From Lacticigenium naphthae DSM 19658 (GTDB lineage Bacteria; Bacillota; Bacilli; Lactobacillales; Carnobacteriaceae_A): a stretch of DNA of 64,000 bases. A model generated the notes under the pieces. It had not been told where the DNA came from, did no database searches, and saw only the letters and a program-made list of their open reading frames with translations. Shown one piece after another: positions 56,233 to 64,000 of this stretch (position 1 is its first letter; each line of letters starts with the position of its first letter). The stretch lies in NCBI RefSeq assembly GCF_000425865.1, contig NZ_AUEG01000001.1:1-64000 (forward strand). Direction: 5' to 3'. A program made the position numbers and the translations under genes.

Positions 56233-59200
56233 TTAATTTTTTAATGAAGTCATGTCTACTTCTTGTAATCTAACAGACACAATTTTAGAAACTCCTTTTT
56301 CCTGCATGGTTATTCCATACAATGAATCAGCTTCTTCCATTGTTCCTTTCCGGTGTGTAATTACAATGAACTGTGTATCTGTTTCAAATGTATGCAAATA
56401 TTTCCCGAAACGCGCGACATTGGCTTCATCCAATGCAGCCTCTACTTCATCCAATACGCAAAAAGGAATGGGTTTTACTTGAATAATGGAAAACAACAAA
56501 GAAATAGCAGTCAATGCCCGTTCTCCACCAGATAATAAGCTTAACTGTTGTAATTTTTTCCCAGGGGGTTGAGCAATGATTTCAACTCCGGAAGACAAAA
56601 GATCTTCTGGATCTGTCAACTTGAGCTCTGCTTTTCCGCCACCAAACATTTGAGGGAAAACTTGTGAAAATCTTTCTTTAATATCCATGAAAGTTTTTTT
56701 AAATCGTTGAGATACTTCTGCATCCATTTCACCCATTGTCTCATACAACTGTTCTTTTGCATTAATCAAATCAGCCTGTTGTTCACTCAAAAATTCCCAT
56801 CTTGATTTAACCTTGTGGTATTCGTCAATAGAGTTTAAGTTGACCGGTCCAATTTCGTCTATACTTCTTTTTATCAATTTAACTTTCTTTTTAGCTATTT
56901 CTAACTCTTCTTTCAAACGATAAGCTAGTTTTGCTTCTTCAAAACTGACTTGGTATTCTTCTTGAAGGTAAACCAACAAATGATCGATACCGACATCTTT
57001 CCTGTTATAAGCAACAGTCAAATCGGATTGTTCCAATAAATAGTTCTCTTTTTTATTCTCCAAACTTTGTATGGCTTCTTCAATCTGCTCCCTGTCTTTC
57101 TCTTTAGAATCCTTTTCTATCTTCATTTGGTGCAGTTGTATATTCAAATTTTCTTTTTCAGCCTTGAAATACTCTAGGTGCTTAATTATTTCTTCTATTG
57201 ATAAAGAATTTTTAGTTGTTGAACGCAACTTCTTGACGTTTTCCAAGTCTTCAATTGTATTCTTTGCTTTTTCTATTTGCTTAGTTAAATGGTTCAGCTC
57301 ATTTTCAAAATTTTTAATGATTTGTTCTAATTTGATTTTTCTTTCTCTTTCTTGACTCACTTTATCAATCAGATTCATTTTTCGCTTTTCTTTTTCATCT
57401 GTTTCTAAATTAAACAGATCCATTTCTTGTTTTAAATCTTTGATCTTACTAAGGGTAGACTCGATTTCCTTACTCGTTTCCCCTACCTTATTTTCGGCTA
57501 TCAGACTGTCTTCGCTTAATTCACCTTTTTCATAACGAAGAGCCTTCATTTGTTTATTGAGTTGTTGCATACGTTCTTCTATTGCTTCTTTTTTGTTTGC
57601 TTCTTTTTGTTCGGCCAACCGCTTCTCTTCACCTTGAGTACGGATCGAATTAAACTGTTCCTCTAGCTTTTTTTTCTCTGACTTTAGTTTTTTTACACTT
57701 GATTCACGCTTTTCTAGTTCATCTTGTAACGTTTTCTTTTGAAGAGAGAGTTGCTTGATCTTGTTCTTTTGAGAAATCAAATTACGTGAAGAAGAATTCT
57801 TATTTTGACCACCAGTCATCGATCCACCGGCATTCATCAAATCTCCCTCTAAACTGACCACTCTGAATTTATATTGTAGTTTTTTAGAAATTTCCGTTGC
57901 TGCTTGTAAATTTTCTGCTATTAAAGTATTTCCTAATAAGTTTTTTATAATAGGCTGTAGTTTGGAGTCATAATCAACTACCTCAGCAGCTACTCCGATA
58001 AAGCCGTTACTGTTTTTTATCGTAGACAGCAGGGAATCGCTAATGTTTCTTTGCGATACAGTTGTTAAAGGTAGGAATGTTGCTCGCCCTCCCTTGATTT
58101 TCTTCAATAATTGTATAGCCTGTTGAGCATGTGTTTCATTATCCATAACAATAAATTGACTAGCAGAACCTAAAACAGTATCAATAGCTATTTCATATTT
58201 TTTCGAAACTTGAATGACATCTGCAACAGTACCTATTATTCCTGCTACTTGATCTTTTTGTTTCATAACAGTTTGAACACCTTGAAAGTATCCAGAATAA
58301 TTGTTAACTATTTGCTGTAGGCTCTTCTCGTTTGCTTGAACTTGCTGTAAAACGCGTAAGGAATCATACATCTTTGTTTCATCGCTATCTAAATCCCGTG
58401 TTATCAATTGTATCTTATTGCTTATTTGTCTAAAGCTTTTAGTTAGCTCATCAAGTTCAGCTGTTATCTCTTGATGGTGTTGTGTTATGTTTTCTAAATT
58501 TATTTCTAATTTTATTTTTTCTTGGCTTAGTTTTTCAATCTCCAGTTGCAGTTTATTTAATGAAAATTCTCGCTGTTCCTTTTCTTTAGAAAAATAATTT
58601 AACTCATTTTTTAAAGCCGCACTTTTTTGTAGTGCAGAAAAATATTCCTCACGTAATGTTTCCGTGTTTCTCTGACTATTCCGATCAAATTGGCTCAAGC
58701 TTTTTTTCAACTGCGTAACCAAGCTTTGACTTTTTTTTAATTCTTTGTTTTTGGTCTCGATTTTTGCTTTTACTTCTTTTTTTACATTGATTAATTCAGT
58801 TAGTTCTTGATTATTTTGAACTAATTGTTGATCATAATAAGCTATCTGTTCTTCTGCATTTGTTTCTTTATAGTGAACGAGTTCTTTTTGAGACTCATAT
58901 CTTTCAACATTTTTAACGGCCTCTAGATAGTTATTTTGAACAATTTGCTGATTACTTTCAATTTGATGTAATTCCACTTTTATTGCTCGAGTTGCCTCTT
59001 CTTTGCTTCTGATAGTCTCGTTGATTTGTTGAATATTTTTATTTGACTGACTGATTTTCTCGTTTAATTCTTTTGAATCTAGACTAAATTGTTCTATTTG
59101 AGTTACTGTTACTGAAATATCTAGGTCAGTCAATTCTTTTTTGTGCCCTACATAAGCATTAGCTAGACTTGCTTGCTCTTTTAACGGATCCACTTGCGCT

Positions 59201-59796
59201 TCTAATTCGTATAAAATATCTTGAACACGATCTAAATTTCCTTGTGTTTCATCTAATTTTTTTTCTGCAGCTTTTTTTCTTTGTTTATATTTCAAAACTC
59301 CCGCAGCTTCTTCGAAAATAGATCTTCTATCTTCAGCTTTACTGTTAAAAATTGCTTCAACCTGTCCCTGACTAATAATAGAAAAAGATTCTTTTCCTAA
59401 TCCAGAATCCATGAACAAGTCCACTATATCTTTCAATCGACACGGTTGTTTGTTTAATCGGTATTCACTTTCACCATTTCTATGCAGGCGGCGACTGATA
59501 CTTACTTCTTCAAAGTCTATAGGTAAGAAAAAATCCGAATTGTCTAAAAGCAAAGTAACTTCAGCAATATTAACTGGTTTCCGTGCATGAGTACCTGAAA
59601 AAATGACATCATGCATTTTTCCACCCCTGAGGTTGCGAGCTGATTGTTCTCCCATGACCCAGCGTAAAGCTTCAATAACATTGCTTTTTCCACTTCCGTT
59701 TGGACCTACAATTGCTGTGACTCCTTGATCAAAATCAATTGTAGTTTTATCGGCGAAAGATTTGAAGCCATTTAATTCTATTTTTTTTAATTCCAC
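56233..59796 (-). CDS. smc: Chromosome segregation protein SMC
   Basis: The ATPase of condensin, which folds and segregates the chromosome with ScpA and ScpB. The 1187-aa protein has an N-terminal head with VGPNGSGKSNVIEALRWVMGE, two long coiled-coil arms (about 165-490 and 670-1010), a hinge (about 515-635, with GFIGVAAEVVDYDSKL), and a C-terminal head with LSGGERALTAISLLF and the Walker B CVLDEVEAALDEANV. The start is GTG, 9 nt after AAAGGAG. rnc lies 14 nt upstream. Confidence 0.97.
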   Translation of the reverse strand: MELKKIELNGFKSFADKTTIDFDQGVTAIVGPNGSGKSNVIEALRWVMGEQSARNLRGGKMHDVIFSGTHARKPVNIAEVTLLLDNSDFFLPIDFEEVSISRRLHRNGESEYRLNKQPCRLKDIVDLFMDSGLGKESFSIISQGQVEAIFNSKAEDRRSIFEEAAGVLKYKQRKKAAEKKLDETQGNLDRVQDILYELEAQVDPLKEQASLANAYVGHKKELTDLDISVTVTQIEQFSLDSKELNEKISQSNKNIQQINETIRSKEEATRAIKVELHQIESNQQIVQNNYLEAVKNVERYESQKELVHYKETNAEEQIAYYDQQLVQNNQELTELINVKKEVKAKIETKNKELKKSQSLVTQLKKSLSQFDRNSQRNTETLREEYFSALQKSAALKNELNYFSKEKEQREFSLNKLQLEIEKLSQEKIKLEINLENITQHHQEITAELDELTKSFRQISNKIQLITRDLDSDETKMYDSLRVLQQVQANEKSLQQIVNNYSGYFQGVQTVMKQKDQVAGIIGTVADVIQVSKKYEIAIDTVLGSASQFIVMDNETHAQQAIQLLKKIKGGRATFLPLTTVSQRNISDSLLSTIKNSNGFIGVAAEVVDYDSKLQPIIKNLLGNTLIAENLQAATEISKKLQYKFRVVSLEGDLMNAGGSMTGGQNKNSSSRNLISQKNKIKQLSLQKKTLQDELEKRESSVKKLKSEKKKLEEQFNSIRTQGEEKRLAEQKEANKKEAIEERMQQLNKQMKALRYEKGELSEDSLIAENKVGETSKEIESTLSKIKDLKQEMDLFNLETDEKEKRKMNLIDKVSQERERKIKLEQIIKNFENELNHLTKQIEKAKNTIEDLENVKKLRSTTKNSLSIEEIIKHLEYFKAEKENLNIQLHQMKIEKDSKEKDREQIEEAIQSLENKKENYLLEQSDLTVAYNRKDVGIDHLLVYLQEEYQVSFEEAKLAYRLKEELEIAKKKVKLIKRSIDEIGPVNLNSIDEYHKVKSRWEFLSEQQADLINAKEQLYETMGEMDAEVSQRFKKTFMDIKERFSQVFPQMFGGGKAELKLTDPEDLLSSGVEIIAQPPGKKLQQLSLLSGGERALTAISLLFSIIQVKPIPFCVLDEVEAALDEANVARFGKYLHTFETDTQFIVITHRKGTMEEADSLYGITMQEKGVSKIVSVRLQEVDMTSLKN

Positions 59797-59810
59797 CGTC
59801 TCTGACTCCT

Positions 59811-60524
59811 TTACTGATCCATCGTCTGTTTGTTGTTTTCTTTTAAATGACGAAGGGCATTTTCAGCCGCAGCTTGTTCTGCATTTTTTTTGGAGGAACC
59901 TTTACCTTCCCCAACTACATCTTCTTCTACAAATACTTGTGTCACGAACTCTTTCATATGAGCTGGACCAATCTCTTCAACTATTCTATATTGAATAGAT
60001 ACTTCACCATTTTTTTGTAAAAATTCCTGAAGTTCGGTTTTAAAATCCATCCCATGTGAAAAAGCACCTGAGTCTATCTTCTTGTATACTGTTTTCTTTA
60101 AGAATGTTTGCACAGACTCCACGCCTTGATCCAAATATAACGCACCTATGAAAGCTTCAAATAAATCACAAAGTAAAGCGGGTCTCTGTTTTCCATTCAT
60201 ACGCTGTTCACCTTTGCCCAACAACACATACTGATTAAATCCGCATTCTTTTGCAAATTGGCTTAAACTCGCTTCACAAACTATGGATGCACGCATTTTA
60301 GTTAGGTATCCTTCTGGAAATTCGGGATATTTTTCGTATAAATATTCTGAAACCGTCAATTCCAATACGGCATCTCCTAAAAACTCTATTCGCTCATTAT
60401 CATTTAACTTCTGTTTTTGATGTTCATTTACATAAGATGAATGTGTGAATGCTTCTTTCAATAGCTTAGGATCATTAAATTCAATAGCATATGTTTCTTT
60501 CAAAAATTGTTGCAATTTTTTCAT
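59811..60524 (-). CDS. rnc: Ribonuclease III
   Basis: Cuts double-stranded RNA in rRNA and mRNA processing. The 237-aa protein has the RNase III signature NERIEFLGDAVLELTVSEYL (catalytic Glu and Asp), a second acidic set in LCDLFEAFIGALYLD, and a C-terminal double-stranded-RNA-binding domain (about 160-228). ATG 60524 follows AAAGGAAG; a longer frame to 60551 has no binding site. It heads the rnc-smc-HAD-ftsY-ylxM-ffh run. Confidence 0.96.
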   Translation of the reverse strand: MKKLQQFLKETYAIEFNDPKLLKEAFTHSSYVNEHQKQKLNDNERIEFLGDAVLELTVSEYLYEKYPEFPEGYLTKMRASIVCEASLSQFAKECGFNQYVLLGKGEQRMNGKQRPALLCDLFEAFIGALYLDQGVESVQTFLKKTVYKKIDSGAFSHGMDFKTELQEFLQKNGEVSIQYRIVEEIGPAHMKEFVTQVFVEEDVVGEGKGSSKKNAEQAAAENALRHLKENNKQTMDQ

Positions 60525-60612
60525 ACTGTGTTCTTCCTTTCTTTCAATCATATCCCTTTCATTATACTGGTTCTAATCAAAAAAATAAACCTTACGAATA
60601 ATTGAATTTAAG

Positions 60613-60641
60613 CAAAAAAAAGAAAGCCGGTATTCCGGCTT
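60613..60641 (-). terminator. Terminator after oppA
   Basis: Arms AAGCCGG/CCGGCTT with loop TATT are followed on the minus strand by a CTTTTTTTT tail. It ends the opp transcript. Confidence 0.9.
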
Positions 60642-60668
60642 CCCTTTCCTAATTTTTATTTAGTTATA

Positions 60669-62495
60669 TTATTCGGTTGCAGCGTCATCAGACGTTACAC
60701 CAACTGTGTGCCATCCGAAATCAGATGGAGCATCATAACCCCATTGATATTCACTTACACGATTATTGACCGGTAATGTTTCATTACGGAACAATGTAGG
60801 AATAATCGGTGCTTGTTCGCTAAAGTATTCTTGCCATTCGTGGAAGACACCTTCACGCCAATCAATATCAAAGGACTTATCACTAGTCATGTCAGCTAAG
60901 AACTGATCATTTTCTTCTGAAGCCCAACGAGTGTAGTTAAATGGAGCTGTACGGCCATATAAGCCTTCTGGAGTAGGATCTGTACCTGTTCCCCATGCTC
61001 CTTGATAAATATCGATTTCAGGATCATCCGCTTCAACACGGTCATAGAAACTATTGAATTCAAGCAAACGACCATCAGTAAGAGTTACGTTCAATCCTAC
61101 TTGAGCCCATGACTGCATGTAATACTCAGCGATAGGTTCAGCAGTTTCTCCACCAGCCATTGATGCAAATTTGATTTCTAATGGTTTACCGTCTGGATCT
61201 TCACGGAATCCATCGCCATCAACATCTTCATAGCCAGCTTCGTCTAATAATTGCTCAGCCATTTCAGGATCATATGGATATCCTGCTACATCAGGATTGT
61301 GGTATCCACCAAATGCAGGAATGATAGCTGAGTTCGCACGGCTACGTAATCCATCATAGAATTGTGCCCCAACTGCATCGTTATCCATAGCGTATCCCAT
61401 TGCTTGACGAAGAGCTAGGTCTGCCATCTTAGCATTTTCATCAGGAACAACTTCCCCAGCTTCAGCATCCCATTCGCCTAATTTAAATCCGATATAAGTA
61501 TAAGCTAATTGCTCTCTACCTAAAATAGTATAACCAGGTAAATCAGAATAAGTTTCATACAAATCTGTTGGCATACTTAAAGCAAGGTCGTACTGACTAT
61601 TTTCTAAAGCAGCCACGATACTTGAAGAAGGAACAACTTGAACAACTACTTTATCAAGCTGAGGTTCACCTTTATAGTAATGTGGGTTAGCTACGTATTC
61701 TACAGACTCACCTGCAACAATATTTTCAACATAGAAAGGTCCAAAACCAACTGGATTTTCTCTAACTTCTGGAGAAGATTCCAAATCAGCGATTGCAATG
61801 TCTTCTAGTTGATGTTTAGGCATAGCTCCTGACCAAATCCCACCACCAGATTGAAGCATTTGAACTCCAACTTCTTGATATTGAATTTCCATTGTTTGGT
61901 CATCGACCAATGTGATTCCAGAAATAGTATCAGCATCACCATTGTGATATTCTTCCATTCCAACAATGTTTGTCATTGTAGGGTCATAACGGATTCCTGT
62001 GTAATCAGGGTGTCCAATTACTTCATAAGAATAGAGTAAATCTTCAGTTGTTACAGCTTCCCCATCAGACCATGTAACACCATCTTTTAATGTAATAGTT
62101 GCCATATTATTTTCTTGATCTAAATCTAATGTGGCAGCACCTGAATCATCAATCTGGAAGTTTTCATCAGCTCCAAAAATTTCTTCGATTGTGAATTGGA
62201 ACAAGTCTGCATCATATGCATCTTCATATAATTCATAACTGAATAATCCTTGGAATGGAGTGTCAGTAACTAATGCAACGTTTAATGTTCCACCATCTAT
62301 TACTTCTCCATCATTTACTACTGCAGATTCGAAATCAACGACGCCTTCTGCTACTTCACCGTTAGAAGTATCTGAAGTATCGCCTGAGCCCGAAGAATCA
62401 GTTGTGTCGGTAGTATCCCCACTACCACCACATGCTGCTAATACAAAAGCAATAGCTGCCGTGCTAGTTAACAAACTATATTTTTTCTTCAACAT
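60669..62495 (-). CDS. oppA: Oligopeptide-binding lipoprotein OppA
   Basis: Extracellular solute-binding protein of the oligopeptide ABC importer. The 608-aa protein has a lipoprotein signal peptide ending in the lipobox LAACG (Cys at about 22), a Ser/Thr/Asp/Gly-rich linker (to about 65), and the SBP_bac_5 fold, with the family pattern KDGVTWSDGEAVTTEDLLYSYE and IVAALENSQYDLALSMP. Peptide specificity cannot be read. AAAGGGGAGAGAGAT precedes the ATG. oppC lies 17 nt upstream, and a terminator follows. Confidence 0.94.
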   Translation of the reverse strand: MLKKKYSLLTSTAAIAFVLAACGGSGDTTDTTDSSGSGDTSDTSNGEVAEGVVDFESAVVNDGEVIDGGTLNVALVTDTPFQGLFSYELYEDAYDADLFQFTIEEIFGADENFQIDDSGAATLDLDQENNMATITLKDGVTWSDGEAVTTEDLLYSYEVIGHPDYTGIRYDPTMTNIVGMEEYHNGDADTISGITLVDDQTMEIQYQEVGVQMLQSGGGIWSGAMPKHQLEDIAIADLESSPEVRENPVGFGPFYVENIVAGESVEYVANPHYYKGEPQLDKVVVQVVPSSSIVAALENSQYDLALSMPTDLYETYSDLPGYTILGREQLAYTYIGFKLGEWDAEAGEVVPDENAKMADLALRQAMGYAMDNDAVGAQFYDGLRSRANSAIIPAFGGYHNPDVAGYPYDPEMAEQLLDEAGYEDVDGDGFREDPDGKPLEIKFASMAGGETAEPIAEYYMQSWAQVGLNVTLTDGRLLEFNSFYDRVEADDPEIDIYQGAWGTGTDPTPEGLYGRTAPFNYTRWASEENDQFLADMTSDKSFDIDWREGVFHEWQEYFSEQAPIIPTLFRNETLPVNNRVSEYQWGYDAPSDFGWHTVGVTSDDAATE

Positions 62496-62512
62496 ATCTC
62501 TCTCCCCTTTTC

Positions 62513-63430
62513 TTAACCTAATCTTTGTTTAGCGTCAGCCGCACGTTTCAATGCTTGACCGACATAGTTTATACTCAACATCAGCGTTAAAATCAACAAC
62601 GATGCTGGTAACCAAACCCACGTTTTATTCTCCAAAATATCTGGAGAAGATGCATAACTGACTAATGTTCCCAAACTAGGTGTGGAAGATGGTAATCCAA
62701 AACCTAAGTATGTTAAGCCAGTCTCAATACCAATGTTTGCCGCAAAGTTCAATGTAACGTTAACAATAATTAATGAACTAAGATTCGGCATGATTTCACG
62801 AAACATAATATATAGAGAAGGTGTTCCCATTGTCTTGGAAGCACTGATATAATCTCTTCTTCCTTCAGACAAAGCTTTACTTCTTATCAGGCGAGCTTGG
62901 CCGACCCAATAAAATGCGCTCATAATTAAAATGAAGGACCAGACATCATAGTTTTTTACAATAGTAACAAACACTATAATTAACATCGTTGTCGGAAGCA
63001 ACATAATAAAATCTACAATACGCATGAGAATATTATCGATCACTCCACCATAAAAACCTGCAGTGATCCCTACAAGGACACCCAATATACTTGTAAGTAT
63101 AGTAACGGCGATCCCGATAAGAATTGAGTTACGCGCTCCAACAATTAGTTGGCCTAATATATCTCTTCCGCCTGAATCAGTTCCAAGCAGAAAATCTGCA
63201 CTAGGAGGTGCGTATTGGTCCATCAAACTAACCCGCATGACTTTATCTAAGTCAATCGCTAATGAACCCACAAAAATTCCTACTATCAATAAAACTAATA
63301 TAACGAATGCTCCAAGAGCAACTCGATCTCTTAAAAATTCTCTTGCAATAACTCGAAATCCCATCGGTGGTGTACTAATGGGGATATCTCCAGTCATTAC
63401 TTCAGCATCTGTGTTTTTATTTCCTGACAT
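62513..63430 (-). CDS. oppC: Oligopeptide ABC transporter permease OppC
   Basis: The 305-aa protein has an N-terminal OppC_N segment, six predicted membrane spans (about 40-60, 100-120, 135-155, 160-178, 215-240, 270-290), and the BPD-type loop ISASKTMGTPSLYIMFREIMPN that contacts the ATPase. GTDSGGRDILGQLIVGAR marks the start of the permease domain. oppB is upstream. The ATPase genes oppD/oppF do not lie between oppC and oppA; they may be before oppB, outside the window. Confidence 0.94.
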   Translation of the reverse strand: MSGNKNTDAEVMTGDIPISTPPMGFRVIAREFLRDRVALGAFVILVLLIVGIFVGSLAIDLDKVMRVSLMDQYAPPSADFLLGTDSGGRDILGQLIVGARNSILIGIAVTILTSILGVLVGITAGFYGGVIDNILMRIVDFIMLLPTTMLIIVFVTIVKNYDVWSFILIMSAFYWVGQARLIRSKALSEGRRDYISASKTMGTPSLYIMFREIMPNLSSLIIVNVTLNFAANIGIETGLTYLGFGLPSSTPSLGTLVSYASSPDILENKTWVWLPASLLILTLMLSINYVGQALKRAADAKQRLG

Positions 63431-63461
63431 TCTTTTTCATTCCTTTCCGCTGTATGTTTCA

Positions 63462-64000
63462 TTAGTCGATTCGGATACGTGGATCCACAATACTCATAAT
63501 AATATCAGACAATAATGTCCCAAATAATGTAGCCACACCGAACAGCAGAACGAGCGCAGTAATTACACTGTAATCGCGACTATTAATTGAACTTACAAAT
63601 AATTGTCCCATTCCTGGGAAAGCAAAAATTTGTTCAATAAATACAGATCCACCAATTAAGAAGGTAATTTGATAACCTAAAGTAGATGCAATTGGTAATG
63701 CAGAGTTTCTGAAAATATGGCGATTATAGACGACTGTTTCTGGTACTCCTTTAGAGCGTGCCGTTTTAACGTAATCTTGTGTTTTTGCATCAATGACTTC
63801 ACTTCTTAAATACTGAATAATACTCGTTGTTCCTAGAAAGGCAGCTGTAATACCTGGCAAGACTAGATGGTATGCTCTATTTAAGAAGTAATCCATCGAA
63901 CCGCTCGCATACGTTACGTCAACTGATCCGCTTGTAGGGAACCAATTTAATGTATAACCGAACAACCAAAGCATTAACAAGGCTAAAACGAATGTCGGAA
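63462..64000 (-). CDS. oppB: Oligopeptide ABC transporter permease OppB (5' end outside the window)
   Basis: Only the C-terminal 179 or so codons are in the window. The frame is open up to base 64000 and reads ...VLALLMLWLFGYTLNWFPTSGSV, which is the middle of OppB, so the real start is beyond the edge; an in-window TTG at 63980 should not be taken as the start. The BPD loop YVKTARSKGVPETVVYNRHIFRNSALP and the terminal VDPRIRID fit OppB/DppB. oppC begins 31 nt after the stop. Confidence 0.93.
   Translation of the reverse strand, partial: PTFVLALLMLWLFGYTLNWFPTSGSVDVTYASGSMDYFLNRAYHLVLPGITAAFLGTTSIIQYLRSEVIDAKTQDYVKTARSKGVPETVVYNRHIFRNSALPIASTLGYQITFLIGGSVFIEQIFAFPGMGQLFVSSINSRDYSVITALVLLFGVATLFGTLLSDIIMSIVDPRIRID

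Noticed and set aside
63462-63980. OppB as a complete 172-aa protein starting at TTG 63980
   Set aside because: The frame stays open to the window edge and the sequence is the middle of an OppB permease, so the gene is cut by the window.

Overview
The window is a 64 kb piece of a low-GC Gram-positive chromosome. The gene order matches the core of Bacillus and lactic acid bacteria (gpsB-recU-ponA, dnaD-asnS-dinG, der-rpsA-cmk, resDE-rluB-scpBA, punA-deoB-xerD-fur, pyk-pfkA-dnaE, rnc-smc-ftsY-ylxM-ffh). Fermentative lifestyle signs are a two-component pair in the resDE position without cytochrome-biogenesis genes, an endonuclease III without its iron-sulfur ligands, and an oligopeptide ABC transporter. 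I infer Lactobacillales, probably Carnobacteriaceae-like; the genus cannot be fixed from the sequence alone.

Layout. Almost all genes lie on the minus strand, so read from high to low coordinates. 60.7-64 kb: oligopeptide transporter (oppB cut by the window end, then oppC, oppA). 50.1-60.5 kb: a long ribosome, SRP and chromosome-segregation block (rnc, smc, HAD phosphatase, ftsY, ylxM, ffh, rpsP, khpA, rimM, trmD, rplS) with a probable L19 leader. 46-50 kb: the most variable part, with a YbjN-like small protein, an intact IS3/IS150-type insertion sequence, a plus-strand HAD phosphatase and a SufT-like protein. 43.4-46.1 kb: clpB behind a CtsR operator. 34-43 kb: dnaE, pfkA, pyk, cvfB, fur, xerD. 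28-34 kb: deoB, punA, lysA, ribT, scpA, scpB, rluB. 24.6-28.1 kb: a ResDE-like two-component system and ribU under an FMN riboswitch. 12.8-24.3 kb: ypbB-recQ, a LysM membrane protein, cmk, rpsA, der, hup, ypiA-reoY, a MazG-like protein, cca. 1-12.8 kb: dinG, ypmB, asnS, dnaD, nth, the plus-strand recU-ponA pair, ypsA, gpsB, rnpB and an rlmL-type methyltransferase.

How the genes work together. Cell-wall growth is represented by ponA, its regulator gpsB and the MurA-turnover factor reoY. Chromosome maintenance comes from smc-scpAB, xerD, recU, recQ, dinG, nth, dnaD, dnaE and hup. Translation is served by the rnc-rplS block, der, rpsA, asnS, cca, rluB and rnpB.

I see no phage, CRISPR array or obviously new multi-gene system. 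The most interesting points are regulatory or small-scale: the IS3 element sits inside a terminator hairpin and appears to bring its own terminator that also hides its ribosome binding site; ypsA and recU appear to share a symmetric bidirectional promoter; there is a perfect 12-bp inverted repeat in front of hup and a highly structured gene-free stretch between asnS and dnaD; nth and dnaE have lost expected metal-ligand residues.
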